Positions 1 through 7,079 of a stretch of 9,574 nucleotides of DNA are shown piece after piece. Position numbers and translations under genes: made by a program. Under the pieces are notes generated by a model, which was not told the origin of the DNA, searched no databases, and worked only from the letters and a program-made list of their open reading frames with translations. Origin of the DNA: DATJPR01 sp035506295 (GTDB lineage: Bacteria > Bacteroidota > Ignavibacteria > UBA10030 > UBA6906); the NCBI GenBank assembly GCA_035506295.1, contig DATJPR010000110.1, positions 1-9,574 on the forward strand, written 5' to 3'. Numbering within the stretch: position 1 is the stretch's first letter; each line of letters starts with the position of its first letter.

Positions 1-1014
1 CTTCAGATCCCGGCTGATCATTCCCTTCAGTTTATATGCGTCTGCCTGACCGAGCCGATCGCTGCATTTTTCGAAGAGCTCAACGGCCTGGGCGCAGAGT
101 TTCAAGGCGAGCGCAAGATCCTGACGCCGGTAGCAGGCGTCAGCTTTGCCGAAGACGGCTGTCGCCATGACGGGAACCAGGTTTTGTTTGCTCGCGAGGA
201 AATAGGCCAGGTTGAACTCTTTGATCGCCTCCGTGTTTCGTTCCCGGTGCAGGTGGGTCATGCCGATATTGTGGTGGATCTGTGCGAGACGACGCACGTC
301 GCCAAGCTGTTCGAAGTACGAGATCGCGCGTCGGTAGTGACTGAGGGCCTCGTCATACTGGCCGCGGATGTTCAGGAGGATCCCGAGATTCATCAGGACT
401 GTGCCAGAAAGCTCCTTCTGTTCGGACGCCTCGAACACCGAGTACGCGCGCTGAAAGAACTTCCGTGCGAGAGCGAGGTTTCCCTGTTCGGCGTAGTTTG
501 TGCCAAGGATATTGTCGACACGACCTACCCCGATCTTTTGTCTCATGGAAGCAAAGAGGGAACGGCTCTGCGCAAGGTCCGCGCGGGATTCCCTCCATCG
601 TCCCAGGCAGGATTGTACTTCGCCTCTGCGCAACAGCGCTTCAGCGCAATCGACGTTCTCCCGACGGGCCTTCCCGGAACCCTCGTTGAGGGAGAGGACG
701 AGGGAATATACCTCGATCGCCCGCTGCATCTCTCCCGTGGTCTTGAAGATATCGCCGATCTCCAGGAGCGCCGGGGGCACCTCTTCCCTCGGAAGGTTTC
801 TTTGACAGAGAGTGATCAGCTGGTCAAGGAGCTCGTTGTCGGTAACGGTGAAATCCTGTTTTGCTTCCAGCCGCCCTCTACCGGGGCTCGCCATTGAGGC
901 CTTTCCGAACGTGCTCACCTTCTCCATCTCCTTTAGCAGTTCTTGAGTATCCCTGTTTCCGCAGTGCCGCTGCACAACGTCGATAATCCGGGTTCTTGCC
1001 TGTAACGTTGCCAT
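1..1014 (-). CDS. TPR-repeat protein, C-terminus cut by window edge
   Basis: An open frame of 338 codons starts at ATG 1014-1012 and is still open at base 1, so the C-terminus is missing. Residues 1-75 are a non-TPR, mostly polar helical region. From about residue 81 to the edge there are at least six TPR-like helix pairs. The clearest are at 203-238 (MNLGILLNIRGQYDEALSHY) and 243-275 (HHNIGMTHLHRERNTEAIKE). No signal peptide, membrane segment or catalytic domain is visible, so it is probably a cytoplasmic protein-binding scaffold or sensor. An in-frame TAG upstream near 1047-1049 limits the start, and a weak AAGAAG lies 8 nt before it. The gene follows the lipoprotein by 47 bp with no terminator seen, so it is probably co-transcribed from the sigma-54 promoter. 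Its repeats resemble in style those of the kinase encoded at 3354-7079. The ligand is unknown. Confidence 0.85.
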   Translation of the reverse strand, partial: MATLQARTRIIDVVQRHCGNRDTQELLKEMEKVSTFGKASMASPGRGRLEAKQDFTVTDNELLDQLITLCQRNLPREEVPPALLEIGDIFKTTGEMQRAIEVYSLVLSLNEGSGKARRENVDCAEALLRRGEVQSCLGRWRESRADLAQSRSLFASMRQKIGVGRVDNILGTNYAEQGNLALARKFFQRAYSVFEASEQKELSGTVLMNLGILLNIRGQYDEALSHYRRAISYFEQLGDVRRLAQIHHNIGMTHLHRERNTEAIKEFNLAYFLASKQNLVPVMATAVFGKADACYRRQDLALALKLCAQAVELFEKCSDRLGQADAYKLKGMISRDLK

Positions 1015-1061
1015 GATTCCGGCTTCTTTTCTGAAGGTGAACGGGCGCTATTCTAATTCAT

Positions 1062-1694
1062 TCAACGTCCAAAACAATAGCGTGAGAAGTGAGGGATCTG
1101 GATGTCTTTCACGTCCAGCGTCCCCTTGCGGGTGTCGAATTTGAACTTGCTGTACTGCATCGCGCTGACCCAGCCGGTGCTATTGACGTACCACAGATCG
1201 ATGTGATCGGTCGCGTTGAATGCCGACATATCGATGCCGGTCGCCTGCACCGTCAGGAGCAAGGGCGTGTTAAACACGAGGCCGCTCGGTCCGAATTCCG
1301 CTGAGATTTGGGGCGAGTTCTTGTCGACATTGATGGAGATCGTCTGAGGTGAAGAAACGGCGCCTGCCGGAATCGTCATTGTGAACGACACAGTGGACGT
1401 TTTCTTGTGGTTTGCGTCGTAGTTGCTCCACTTCACTCTGACTTTGCCACCCTTGGCCGGGGTGACACAAACCGAGCTTGAAAGCGTATCCGTTGTTGGC
1501 TGATTCGGGACGGGCCACACAACACGGGTCAAGCTTGAGACCTGAACATCCAGGCTTGGAGCCGGAGCCGACATTTGCGCAGTTGACCACTGTTCGTTCG
1601 TTGGTGCGACGGGTGAATCCTGGGTGCACCCGGAGATGAAAAACATACCTGCCAGCATCATGCCGAGCGATTTTGCTATCCTTGCACTATTCAT
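1062..1694 (-). CDS. Small secreted lipoprotein with ZU5-like domain
   Basis: This is a 210-residue lipoprotein precursor. Residues 1-22 form an SPII signal (basic MNSARIAK, a hydrophobic stretch, then lipobox ISGC) with the lipidated cysteine at 23. The +2 residue is Thr, not Asp, which fits outer-membrane sorting by the E. coli rule. A Ser/Pro/Thr-rich linker (about 24-75) is followed by a beta-rich domain with ZU5-like signatures: TMTIPAGAV near 106-113, FGPSGLVFNTPLLLTV at 134-149 and a C-terminal IPHFSRY at 200-206. ZU5-like domains are structural or binding modules, and no enzymatic residues are seen. The start is supported by GAGGGA (1703-1708) 8 nt upstream of the ATG. A sigma-54 promoter lies about 60 bp upstream, so its expression probably depends on the adjacent EBP. 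Its exact role is unknown. Confidence 0.87.
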   Translation of the reverse strand: MNSARIAKSLGMMLAGMFFISGCTQDSPVAPTNEQWSTAQMSAPAPSLDVQVSSLTRVVWPVPNQPTTDTLSSSVCVTPAKGGKVRVKWSNYDANHKKTSTVSFTMTIPAGAVSSPQTISINVDKNSPQISAEFGPSGLVFNTPLLLTVQATGIDMSAFNATDHIDLWYVNSTGWVSAMQYSKFKFDTRKGTLDVKDIQIPHFSRYCFGR

Positions 1695-1702
1695 TGATTC
1701 GT

Positions 1703-1708
1703 TCCCTC
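1703..1708 (-). promoter_or_regulatory. Ribosome binding site of the lipoprotein gene
   Basis: GAGGGA on the minus strand lies 8 nt before the ATG at 1694. It is the best Shine-Dalgarno match near this start and supports it over the longer, SD-less overlapping frame that opens at 1887. Confidence 0.6.
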
Positions 1709-1753
1709 AGGAGAGACGTACTAATTGTTGGGGAGTTGAACTGATTCAAGGAT

Positions 1754-1769
1754 TGCGATTTGTATGCCA
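1754..1769 (-). promoter_or_regulatory. Sigma-54 (-24/-12) promoter of lipoprotein-TPR unit
   Basis: The minus strand reads TGGCATACAAATCGCA. Against the consensus TGGCACG-N4-TTGCW it keeps TGGCA at -24 and T-GCA at -12, with the required 10 bp between GG (1768-1767) and GC (1756-1755). Mismatches are C to T and G to A at the end of the -24 box and T to C in the -12 box. A pyrimidine precedes the TGG, as preferred. The predicted transcription start is near 1743, giving a leader of about 49 nt that contains the lipoprotein RBS. The location between an EBP gene and the next gene adds weight. Transcription start has not been measured. Confidence 0.72.
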
Positions 1770-1782
1770 GTGTGTAGAAAGG

Positions 1783-1798
1783 TTCGACGAGTGTCGAA
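1783..1798. repeat. Perfect 6-bp inverted repeat TTCGAC-N4-GTCGAA
   Basis: TTCGAC (1783-1788) and GTCGAA (1793-1798) are exact reverse complements separated by GAGT. The centre is about 48 bp upstream of the predicted sigma-54 start, just behind the -24 box. That is closer than usual for an EBP enhancer, so it could be an operator for another regulator, a low-affinity promoter-proximal site, or chance. Confidence 0.4.
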
Positions 1799-1868
1799 TG
1801 GGCGCCAAAAAAGCGGGACAAGGACTTCTCAGGAAGAGTGATGGGTGAAGGGAGTGGTATGTTTTGTG

Positions 1869-1882
1869 GTGCGCTCGCGCAC
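1869..1882. repeat. Palindrome GTGCGC-TC-GCGCAC
   Basis: Two perfect 6-bp arms flank 2 bp, centred about 133 bp upstream of the predicted sigma-54 start, within the usual enhancer range. Arms this close form a poor RNA hairpin and no T-run follows on either strand, so a DNA-binding site fits better than a terminator. It adjoins the ATGTAAC dyad with 3 bp between them. Confidence 0.4.
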
Positions 1883-1885
1883 ACC

Positions 1886-1904
1886 ATGTAACGGGGAGTT
1901 ACAT
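1886..1904. promoter_or_regulatory. Candidate enhancer dyad ATGTAAC-N5-GTTACAT
   Basis: A perfect 7-bp inverted repeat with a 5-bp spacer (GGGGA on the plus strand), centred about 152 bp upstream of the predicted sigma-54 start. Arm length, spacer and distance match enhancers bound by dimers of EBPs with Fis-type helix-turn-helix domains (compare the NtrC and NifA site layout). The adjacent EBP is the obvious candidate binder. An alternative is a weak hairpin just after the EBP stop codon, but no U-run follows, which argues against an intrinsic terminator. Confidence 0.55.
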
Positions 1905-1918
1905 CGGAGGATCAATTC

Positions 1919-1926
1919 GTTACATC
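1919..1926. repeat. Extra half-site GTTACATC, direct repeat of dyad arm
   Basis: GTTACATC at 1919-1926 repeats 1898-1905 exactly, 21 bp apart and so on the same helical face. It overlaps the EBP stop codon. It is probably a second, half or degenerate enhancer site for the same protein. Confidence 0.45.
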
Positions 1927-3385
1927 AGTCGCCGTCGTCGGCACCGTTGTGCAGAATGCGGTCCAGGCGGGGGCGTGAAATACCAAGAATGCGTGCGGCT
2001 GCGACCTTGTTTCCCTGTGTCTCTTCAAGGATCTTCAGAGCAAGGAGGTACTGTACGTTGCTGACCGTAGCGTTGCTGCGCGGAACCAGGAGCATCAGGG
2101 AACTCACGGTGTTGACAGACGCAGGCTTGCTCGATGGAGGCAGGGCGAGTCCATGATCCGTCCTGCGGTGTTTTCGGATTTCGAAATCATCCTCGGTGAT
2201 CCAGTCACCCTCTTCGAGCAGCACTGCGCGCTCAATCGCGTGTTTGAGTTCTCTGACATTCCCCTCCCACTCTTTTTCCATGACCGCGTGCATTGCCCCC
2301 GGGGTAATCCCTTGAATATGCTTGCCGTATTCAGCGTTGAACTCGGGCAGAAACGCCTCGATGAGCAGAGGAATATCTTCGCGCCGCTCTCTGATCGGCG
2401 GGACTTCCAGCGGGAGAATCTTCAGGCGGTGGTAAAGGTCCTTCCTGAACTCGCCGGACCGCATCTTCGCTTCCAGGTCCGCGCTTGTGGCGGCGACGAT
2501 CCTTGCCTTGACGGGGATGTCCCGCACGCCGCCGATCCTTCGCATCACCCTGTCCTCGATGACCTTGAGAAGTTTCGACTGCATAGCGGGGGAGATGTCG
2601 CCGATCTCGTCGAGGAAAATCGTTCCGTCGCCGGCCATTTCGAACAGGCCGATCTTCCGGTCTTTCGCGTCCGTGAAGGCGCCTTTTTCATACCCGAAGA
2701 GCTCGGATTCGAGAAGCGTTTCCGGTAGGGCGGAGCACGCGATGTCCACGAAGGGAGAGTGTTTTGTCCTGCTGTTGAAGTGAATCGCGCGCGCGAGCAG
2801 CTCCTTGCCGGTGCCGGTTTCCCCTGTGATCAGCACGGTCATGGTATTGCTTGCGATGACCTTGTGTGCGCGGTCGATTGTCTGCCGTAGCGAAGCCGCA
2901 TTGCCGATGATGTGGGCGAAATCGTAGACCTTCCGTTGCAGCTCCACGAAGTCCGATCTTCGTTGTCTTGAAAGCCATTCATCCCTGATCTGGATGACGA
3001 AATCCGACAGTCGCCTCCTGTCGCGTGGGAGGCAGAAGAAGGCCGAGACTCCGGCTTTTACGAGCTCGACGGCAAGAACGTGGTCTTGTTTCCTGGCCAG
3101 AGCCATGACGGAGACTTCAGGGAAGCGGCCCGTGAATTCCTTCAGCAACGCTGAGGTCGAAGGGACGATGTCCCGCGTTACGTCCAGGAGGACGCCGCTT
3201 GGTGGATGGAAGAGCGCGCGGCCTGTAAGGAAATTTGCAGACGAAGCGAACTGGAGATGCAGATCTTCGGCGACGGGGAGGAATCGTCTGACCTCCTGCA
3301 TCATATCGCGGCCGCCGCAAAGGAGAAGCGTAAAGGCCGGGGTCTTGCCGTTTCTATGTTGTCCGTCGCGTTTCATCTTCTCCAT
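1925..3385 (-). CDS. Sigma-54-dependent transcriptional activator with degenerate receiver domain
   Basis: A 486-residue enhancer-binding protein that would use ATP hydrolysis to open sigma-54 RNA polymerase complexes. Residues 17-135 resemble a response-regulator receiver fold. Asp68 (GVLLDV) is in the acceptor position, but the acidic pair after strand 1 is replaced by CGG (23-25) and the conserved Lys-Pro by Leu119-Pro, so normal phosphotransfer is doubtful. The AAA+ domain (about 155-390) has Walker A GETGTGKE (188-195), GAFTDA (235-240) in place of GAFTGA, Walker B TIFLDE (255-260), FRKDLYHRL (313-321) and WEGNVREL (373-380). A Fis-type helix-turn-helix occupies about 445-478. The start chosen is ATG 3385, overlapping the kinase end by 32 bp. 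ATG 3376 is an alternative, and neither has a strong RBS. There is no FHA or PAS domain. Its probable target is the -24/-12 promoter immediately downstream. Confidence 0.92.
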   Translation of the reverse strand: MEKMKRDGQHRNGKTPAFTLLLCGGRDMMQEVRRFLPVAEDLHLQFASSANFLTGRALFHPPSGVLLDVTRDIVPSTSALLKEFTGRFPEVSVMALARKQDHVLAVELVKAGVSAFFCLPRDRRRLSDFVIQIRDEWLSRQRRSDFVELQRKVYDFAHIIGNAASLRQTIDRAHKVIASNTMTVLITGETGTGKELLARAIHFNSRTKHSPFVDIACSALPETLLESELFGYEKGAFTDAKDRKIGLFEMAGDGTIFLDEIGDISPAMQSKLLKVIEDRVMRRIGGVRDIPVKARIVAATSADLEAKMRSGEFRKDLYHRLKILPLEVPPIRERREDIPLLIEAFLPEFNAEYGKHIQGITPGAMHAVMEKEWEGNVRELKHAIERAVLLEEGDWITEDDFEIRKHRRTDHGLALPPSSKPASVNTVSSLMLLVPRSNATVSNVQYLLALKILEETQGNKVAAARILGISRPRLDRILHNGADDGD

Positions 3386-6300
3386 TGTGCAGAAGCCGCT
3401 CGATGTTCGCGAGAACTTGTCCCCGCTCCTCCGCTGCCAGGTACAAGGACCGCAACTCTTCCGACGGGAGTGAGGAGGCAAAATGAGAGAGCACCTTCCT
3501 GGTGAGCACGAGATTCTGATGCGCGCGCTCTTTCTGTCCACGCTCGAAGTATTCTCTCGCCAGAGCATACGTCAACTTCCAGGTGACCTCGCAGATCGGC
3601 TCCTTTTCGACAATCTCCATCGCTGACTTGAAGTGCATCAGCGGTCTCTCCGTCGTGGAGCCGGGCGCTTCACGCTCAGCGATACCCAGCATGTACTTCG
3701 CCTCCGCCATCAACAGACGGCTGGATTCATTCTCCGGCGCTTCAAGGACGTGCCTCCATTGAACGATCGCCCTTGTCAAATCTCCCGCACGTTTCAGGCA
3801 ATCGGCAATTGCCAGGAGCGAACGTTGAGCTTTCCGGTACTCTCTGGAGGAGACAAACAACCGGTGCGCTTCCTGAAGCTGATCGAGAGCTGAGGTGAAG
3901 TCGCGCTTTGTCGCGTTCAGCATCGCGGTCCAGTATTTCAGCATTGCCTTGAACGGTTCAACCCCATCGGCCTCGATATACCGCTCGACGTCATGCACCA
4001 GTCGTTCCACTTCGGCAAGGTCGCCGAAGATCATCCGGAGTTCCGCCAATTGGAGATCCGTTTCGACGATCCCGCGGACGTCAACCATGATTTCATACAA
4101 TGCCAATGCTTCCGTCCAGGTGGAGAAGGCGCCTCCGTAGTCTCCGTCGGCCAGCATCACTTCGCCGAGGTTTGTCAGAGTATACGTGAGCTCGCTTTTC
4201 ATCCCCAGCCGCTGGAATGTCTCGCGGGATTGCCGGTAGCTTGCCCGGGCCTCGGCATAGCGGCCGAGGTTGAAGTACGCGATGCCGAGGTTGTTTTGGA
4301 TCTTCGCCTGCTGGCTCAGCGTTCCGCTTTCGACGGCGTATTGGAGCGCTCTTCGCCATTGCGTGATGGCCGCTTCCGAATCTCCCCGGGCGTTGAGCGC
4401 GTTTCCAACGTTGGTGATCGCGCTCACGACGTGGGCCTCGTCCGCGAGCGATTCGTAGACGCCGAGAGCGAAGCGGAAGTGCCTGGCTGCGTCGTCGTAT
4501 CGCCCCTGGAGAAACGTCGCGATGCCGAGATCTGTGAGAATCGCCCCTTTGAGCTCGTCATGGTCAAGCTCTTCCGCGACTTCCAGTTGAGCAAGGCATG
4601 TTTCTTCTGCATTCCTGAAGCCGCCAAGGGCGATCTCGATATTGACCAGCTCCTGCGTAAGCTCGGCGCGTTCGTTCTCGTCCGTCGCCTCTGCCAGCAG
4701 CTGGCTGAATCCCTCCTTGGCCTCCTCGAAATCCCCGAGTCGTGATCGCCCTGCGCTGATGGTTCGAACGATTGACCGGCGGAGCTTGTCGGCAGGAGGG
4801 ATGTTCGGCAACAGGGACATCCCGAGTTCGACTGCATCCTTTGTATTCCCGACCCGGAGCAGGGCCTCCGCTCTTCTGCACTGGAGCGCGAGAACGCGCT
4901 CGGGATTGCCAGCCGATTGAGCGGCTTCCATCGCTTTCTTGTACAGCGCAAGGGCATGTTGATGACCCTGGAGTGCCAGGACTCGCGCTGCGGCGCTCTC
5001 AAGCGATTCGGAGGCTTTTTCCGGTTCGCCCGTCCTGGCGAAGTGATATGCCATCTCTTGAAGCTCCGCAATGGAGGGCTCCAGGGAGGAAGATGACATC
5101 TCCGTCGCGATCATGCGGTGGAGGCCTTCGCGATCGACGCTGAGCGAGTTGTACACGCTTTGCTTCAGTCTGGCGACCCGGACTGCGACGCGAGAGTCGA
5201 CGGAGCTTACGGTTATGAGGCCGGCCGCCTCCATGCTTCGAAGGGCCGACCGGAGGCTGGCGCGGTGAAACGGAAGATGGGTCTCGAGGACCGCGATGGG
5301 GACGGGGCTTTCGAAACAACACAGGAACGAGAAGATGATCTTCTTTTCCGTCGAGAGCCGCTTGTATCGATTGAGCAGCAGCTGGTCGGCGTCTCGGGGG
5401 ATGACCCGTTCAATAACATCGAGGGCAGTTTCGACGCCGGCGCCCAGTTGCTTTGTGTCCAGCGAATCCTGCAGAGCGCGGAGAGCTTCCAGAATCACTA
5501 ATGGCATGCCGCCGAGGATCTCATGCAGTCGTTGTCCGAGCGCGCCGATAATCTCGTCCTCGCCCAGGATCGATTGTGCGAGACAAACCACCTCGTCCGT
5601 TGTCAGGTCCTTCAGCGGGATTTTCTCAACTGTGGGATTGCCCCCCGTCCAGACGGACTCGTCCGACGCCGTCCCAATGATCACCGTTCTTCCGACAGGC
5701 ATTTCTCGGATGACGGTTTGCAGTACCTGGGCAGAATTCTCGTCCATCCTGTCCGCATCATCCACAAAGAGCAGAAGAGGGAGGAGAGAGGCGCACTCGA
5801 CGACATATCTCGCGAGGACTTCGACGGTCGCCTCTCTGTCCCGAGTGCGGAAAGCCGGATCGGAGTCTGCGGCGGCATCCGGCTCGGCGAGAAGCATCCG
5901 GACCAACTTGTTGCCTTCAGGGAGGGAGACGCCTCGGAAGGCGGCGAACGATGATGCTTCTGCGTTCAAGGTCGCAAGTAAGGGTCTCAAGCTCGAATAG
6001 GGCACGCCTCCGCCCGACGCTGCGGTTTCGAACACTCTCAGGGCACCGACCCGGGCAATGCGCATTGCTTCATAGAGCAGTCGTGTTTTGCCCATCCCCT
6101 CGGGACCATGGATCAGAACCGCCGTCGGATGGGCGACGGGATCTGACGCTCCCGGTCCATGCACGGCGGCATGGATGCGTTGAAGCTCAGACTCTCTCCC
6201 GACAAAAGGAACCGTGCCGGTCTGGTTGTCACCGTCTTCGAGCATCGAAAGGGCTGCGAGTGCGGAAGCGGGTCGATCCGCGGGTTCCTTGTTCAACAGC

Positions 6301-7079
6301 GATGCCACGGTGGCGCGCACGTCAAGCATTGCCGACCAGAGGGTACTCGAGAACGTCGGCTCTGTGGTGAGGATCTCTTTGACAAGAGTGACAGAATCGT
6401 CGGCTTCGAACGGGCAATGTCCTTCCACCAGATGGAAGATCGTCGCACCGACAGAATACAGGTCGACCCGGTGATCGAATCCCTCGCCGCGCAAAACTTC
6501 AGGTGCGCTATAATCCAGGGTACCGCGCGCGGGCGTCGTTGTTGTCGGAGAATTCTCCCTGCGGCTTATCCCAAAATCGGCAAGCTTCAAGAACGGGATC
6601 GCGCTCGCGCCGACGTCAGCCATCAGAAGGTTTTGCGGCTTGATGTCGGCGTGGACAATCCCGTGCGCGTGGACGAAGGCAAGCACAGAAAGGCACTGAC
6701 CGAACAATGTTCGCAGAGCCTTCACTTTGGTTTGTGCAGGGGGGAGAGAGTCGGCCCAGGTGAGGGCGTCCGATCCCCTCACAAATTCCATAAGGAGGAA
6801 CGGGTGGCCCACAAGAGAGCGGTCTGGCGCCTGCCTGATGATGTCGAAATCGTACAGGGTGACCAGGTGAGGATGGTGAAGCGAAAGCAGTGTGGAGACT
6901 TCGGCAAGGAACTGGTCCGGTTCCGCTGACGACACCGGCGCCTGTTTTGTCAGGACCTTGAGCGCACGTGGCGCGTTCTGCTGGAGAGTATCCTCGACAA
7001 GGAACACCTTCGCGGAGCCGCCGGCGCCGAGTTCATGAGTGATCCTGTATCGATGATTGATCATAGCGGTTTCTACCAT
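3354..7079 (-). CDS. Ser/Thr protein kinase fused to STAND-type ATPase and TPR array
   Basis: A 1241-residue cytoplasmic signalling protein. Residues 10-270 are a Hanks-type kinase: glycine loop GAGGSAKV (18-25), Lys41 in ALKVL, probable helix-C Glu60, catalytic HADIKPQN (Asp145, Asn150), DFG at 168-170, a Thr-rich activation loop (TTTT near 179-182) and APE at 192-194. Arg is missing before the catalytic Asp (HAD, not HRD). From about 290 (VPFVGRE) comes a STAND/AAA-type ATPase with Walker A GPEGMGKT (325-332) and Walker B LLLFVDDADR (Asp440-441). A winged-helix-like segment at about 570-650 precedes TPR repeats from about 670 to near the C-terminus. No transmembrane helix is visible, unlike PknB-type receptors. 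The architecture recalls PknK-like kinase-ATPase proteins, but no C-terminal DNA-binding domain is seen. The start is uncertain: ATG 7079 overlaps dppC-like by 47 bp, ATG 7064 also fits, and the longer start at 7202 adds an unlike, basic tail. Confidence 0.9.
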   Translation of the reverse strand: MVETAMINHRYRITHELGAGGSAKVFLVEDTLQQNAPRALKVLTKQAPVSSAEPDQFLAEVSTLLSLHHPHLVTLYDFDIIRQAPDRSLVGHPFLLMEFVRGSDALTWADSLPPAQTKVKALRTLFGQCLSVLAFVHAHGIVHADIKPQNLLMADVGASAIPFLKLADFGISRRENSPTTTTPARGTLDYSAPEVLRGEGFDHRVDLYSVGATIFHLVEGHCPFEADDSVTLVKEILTTEPTFSSTLWSAMLDVRATVASLLNKEPADRPASALAALSMLEDGDNQTGTVPFVGRESELQRIHAAVHGPGASDPVAHPTAVLIHGPEGMGKTRLLYEAMRIARVGALRVFETAASGGGVPYSSLRPLLATLNAEASSFAAFRGVSLPEGNKLVRMLLAEPDAAADSDPAFRTRDREATVEVLARYVVECASLLPLLLFVDDADRMDENSAQVLQTVIREMPVGRTVIIGTASDESVWTGGNPTVEKIPLKDLTTDEVVCLAQSILGEDEIIGALGQRLHEILGGMPLVILEALRALQDSLDTKQLGAGVETALDVIERVIPRDADQLLLNRYKRLSTEKKIIFSFLCCFESPVPIAVLETHLPFHRASLRSALRSMEAAGLITVSSVDSRVAVRVARLKQSVYNSLSVDREGLHRMIATEMSSSSLEPSIAELQEMAYHFARTGEPEKASESLESAAARVLALQGHQHALALYKKAMEAAQSAGNPERVLALQCRRAEALLRVGNTKDAVELGMSLLPNIPPADKLRRSIVRTISAGRSRLGDFEEAKEGFSQLLAEATDENERAELTQELVNIEIALGGFRNAEETCLAQLEVAEELDHDELKGAILTDLGIATFLQGRYDDAARHFRFALGVYESLADEAHVVSAITNVGNALNARGDSEAAITQWRRALQYAVESGTLSQQAKIQNNLGIAYFNLGRYAEARASYRQSRETFQRLGMKSELTYTLTNLGEVMLADGDYGGAFSTWTEALALYEIMVDVRGIVETDLQLAELRMIFGDLAEVERLVHDVERYIEADGVEPFKAMLKYWTAMLNATKRDFTSALDQLQEAHRLFVSSREYRKAQRSLLAIADCLKRAGDLTRAIVQWRHVLEAPENESSRLLMAEAKYMLGIAEREAPGSTTERPLMHFKSAMEIVEKEPICEVTWKLTYALAREYFERGQKERAHQNLVLTRKVLSHFASSLPSEELRSLYLAAEERGQVLANIERLLHNGEDETRRTT

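Noticed and set aside
184..897. Long plus-strand open frame (237 codons)
   Set aside because: Lies entirely opposite the minus-strand TPR gene, whose translation shows clear repeats; the plus-strand product has no recognisable domain.
1687..1887. 66-codon minus-strand frame in the gap, overlapping the lipoprotein start by 8 bp
   Set aside because: No Shine-Dalgarno before its ATG, no recognisable sequence, and the predicted sigma-54 start near 1743 would cut off its 5' end. A leader peptide cannot be fully excluded.
1861..1905. Intrinsic terminator after the EBP gene
   Set aside because: Two dyads are present but neither is followed by a T-run in the direction of transcription.
3386..3568. 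Longer N-terminus for the EBP beginning at 3568
   Set aside because: It overlaps the kinase TPR coding region; the extra residues are Ser/Arg/Cys-rich and the receiver-like fold begins only after residue 15 of the shorter form.
3993..4745. Plus-strand frame of 250 codons
   Set aside because: Antisense shadow of the TPR array of the kinase protein; no domain or RBS support.
6159..6929. Plus-strand frame of 256 codons
   Set aside because: Antisense to the kinase domain, which has a full set of catalytic motifs in the minus frame.
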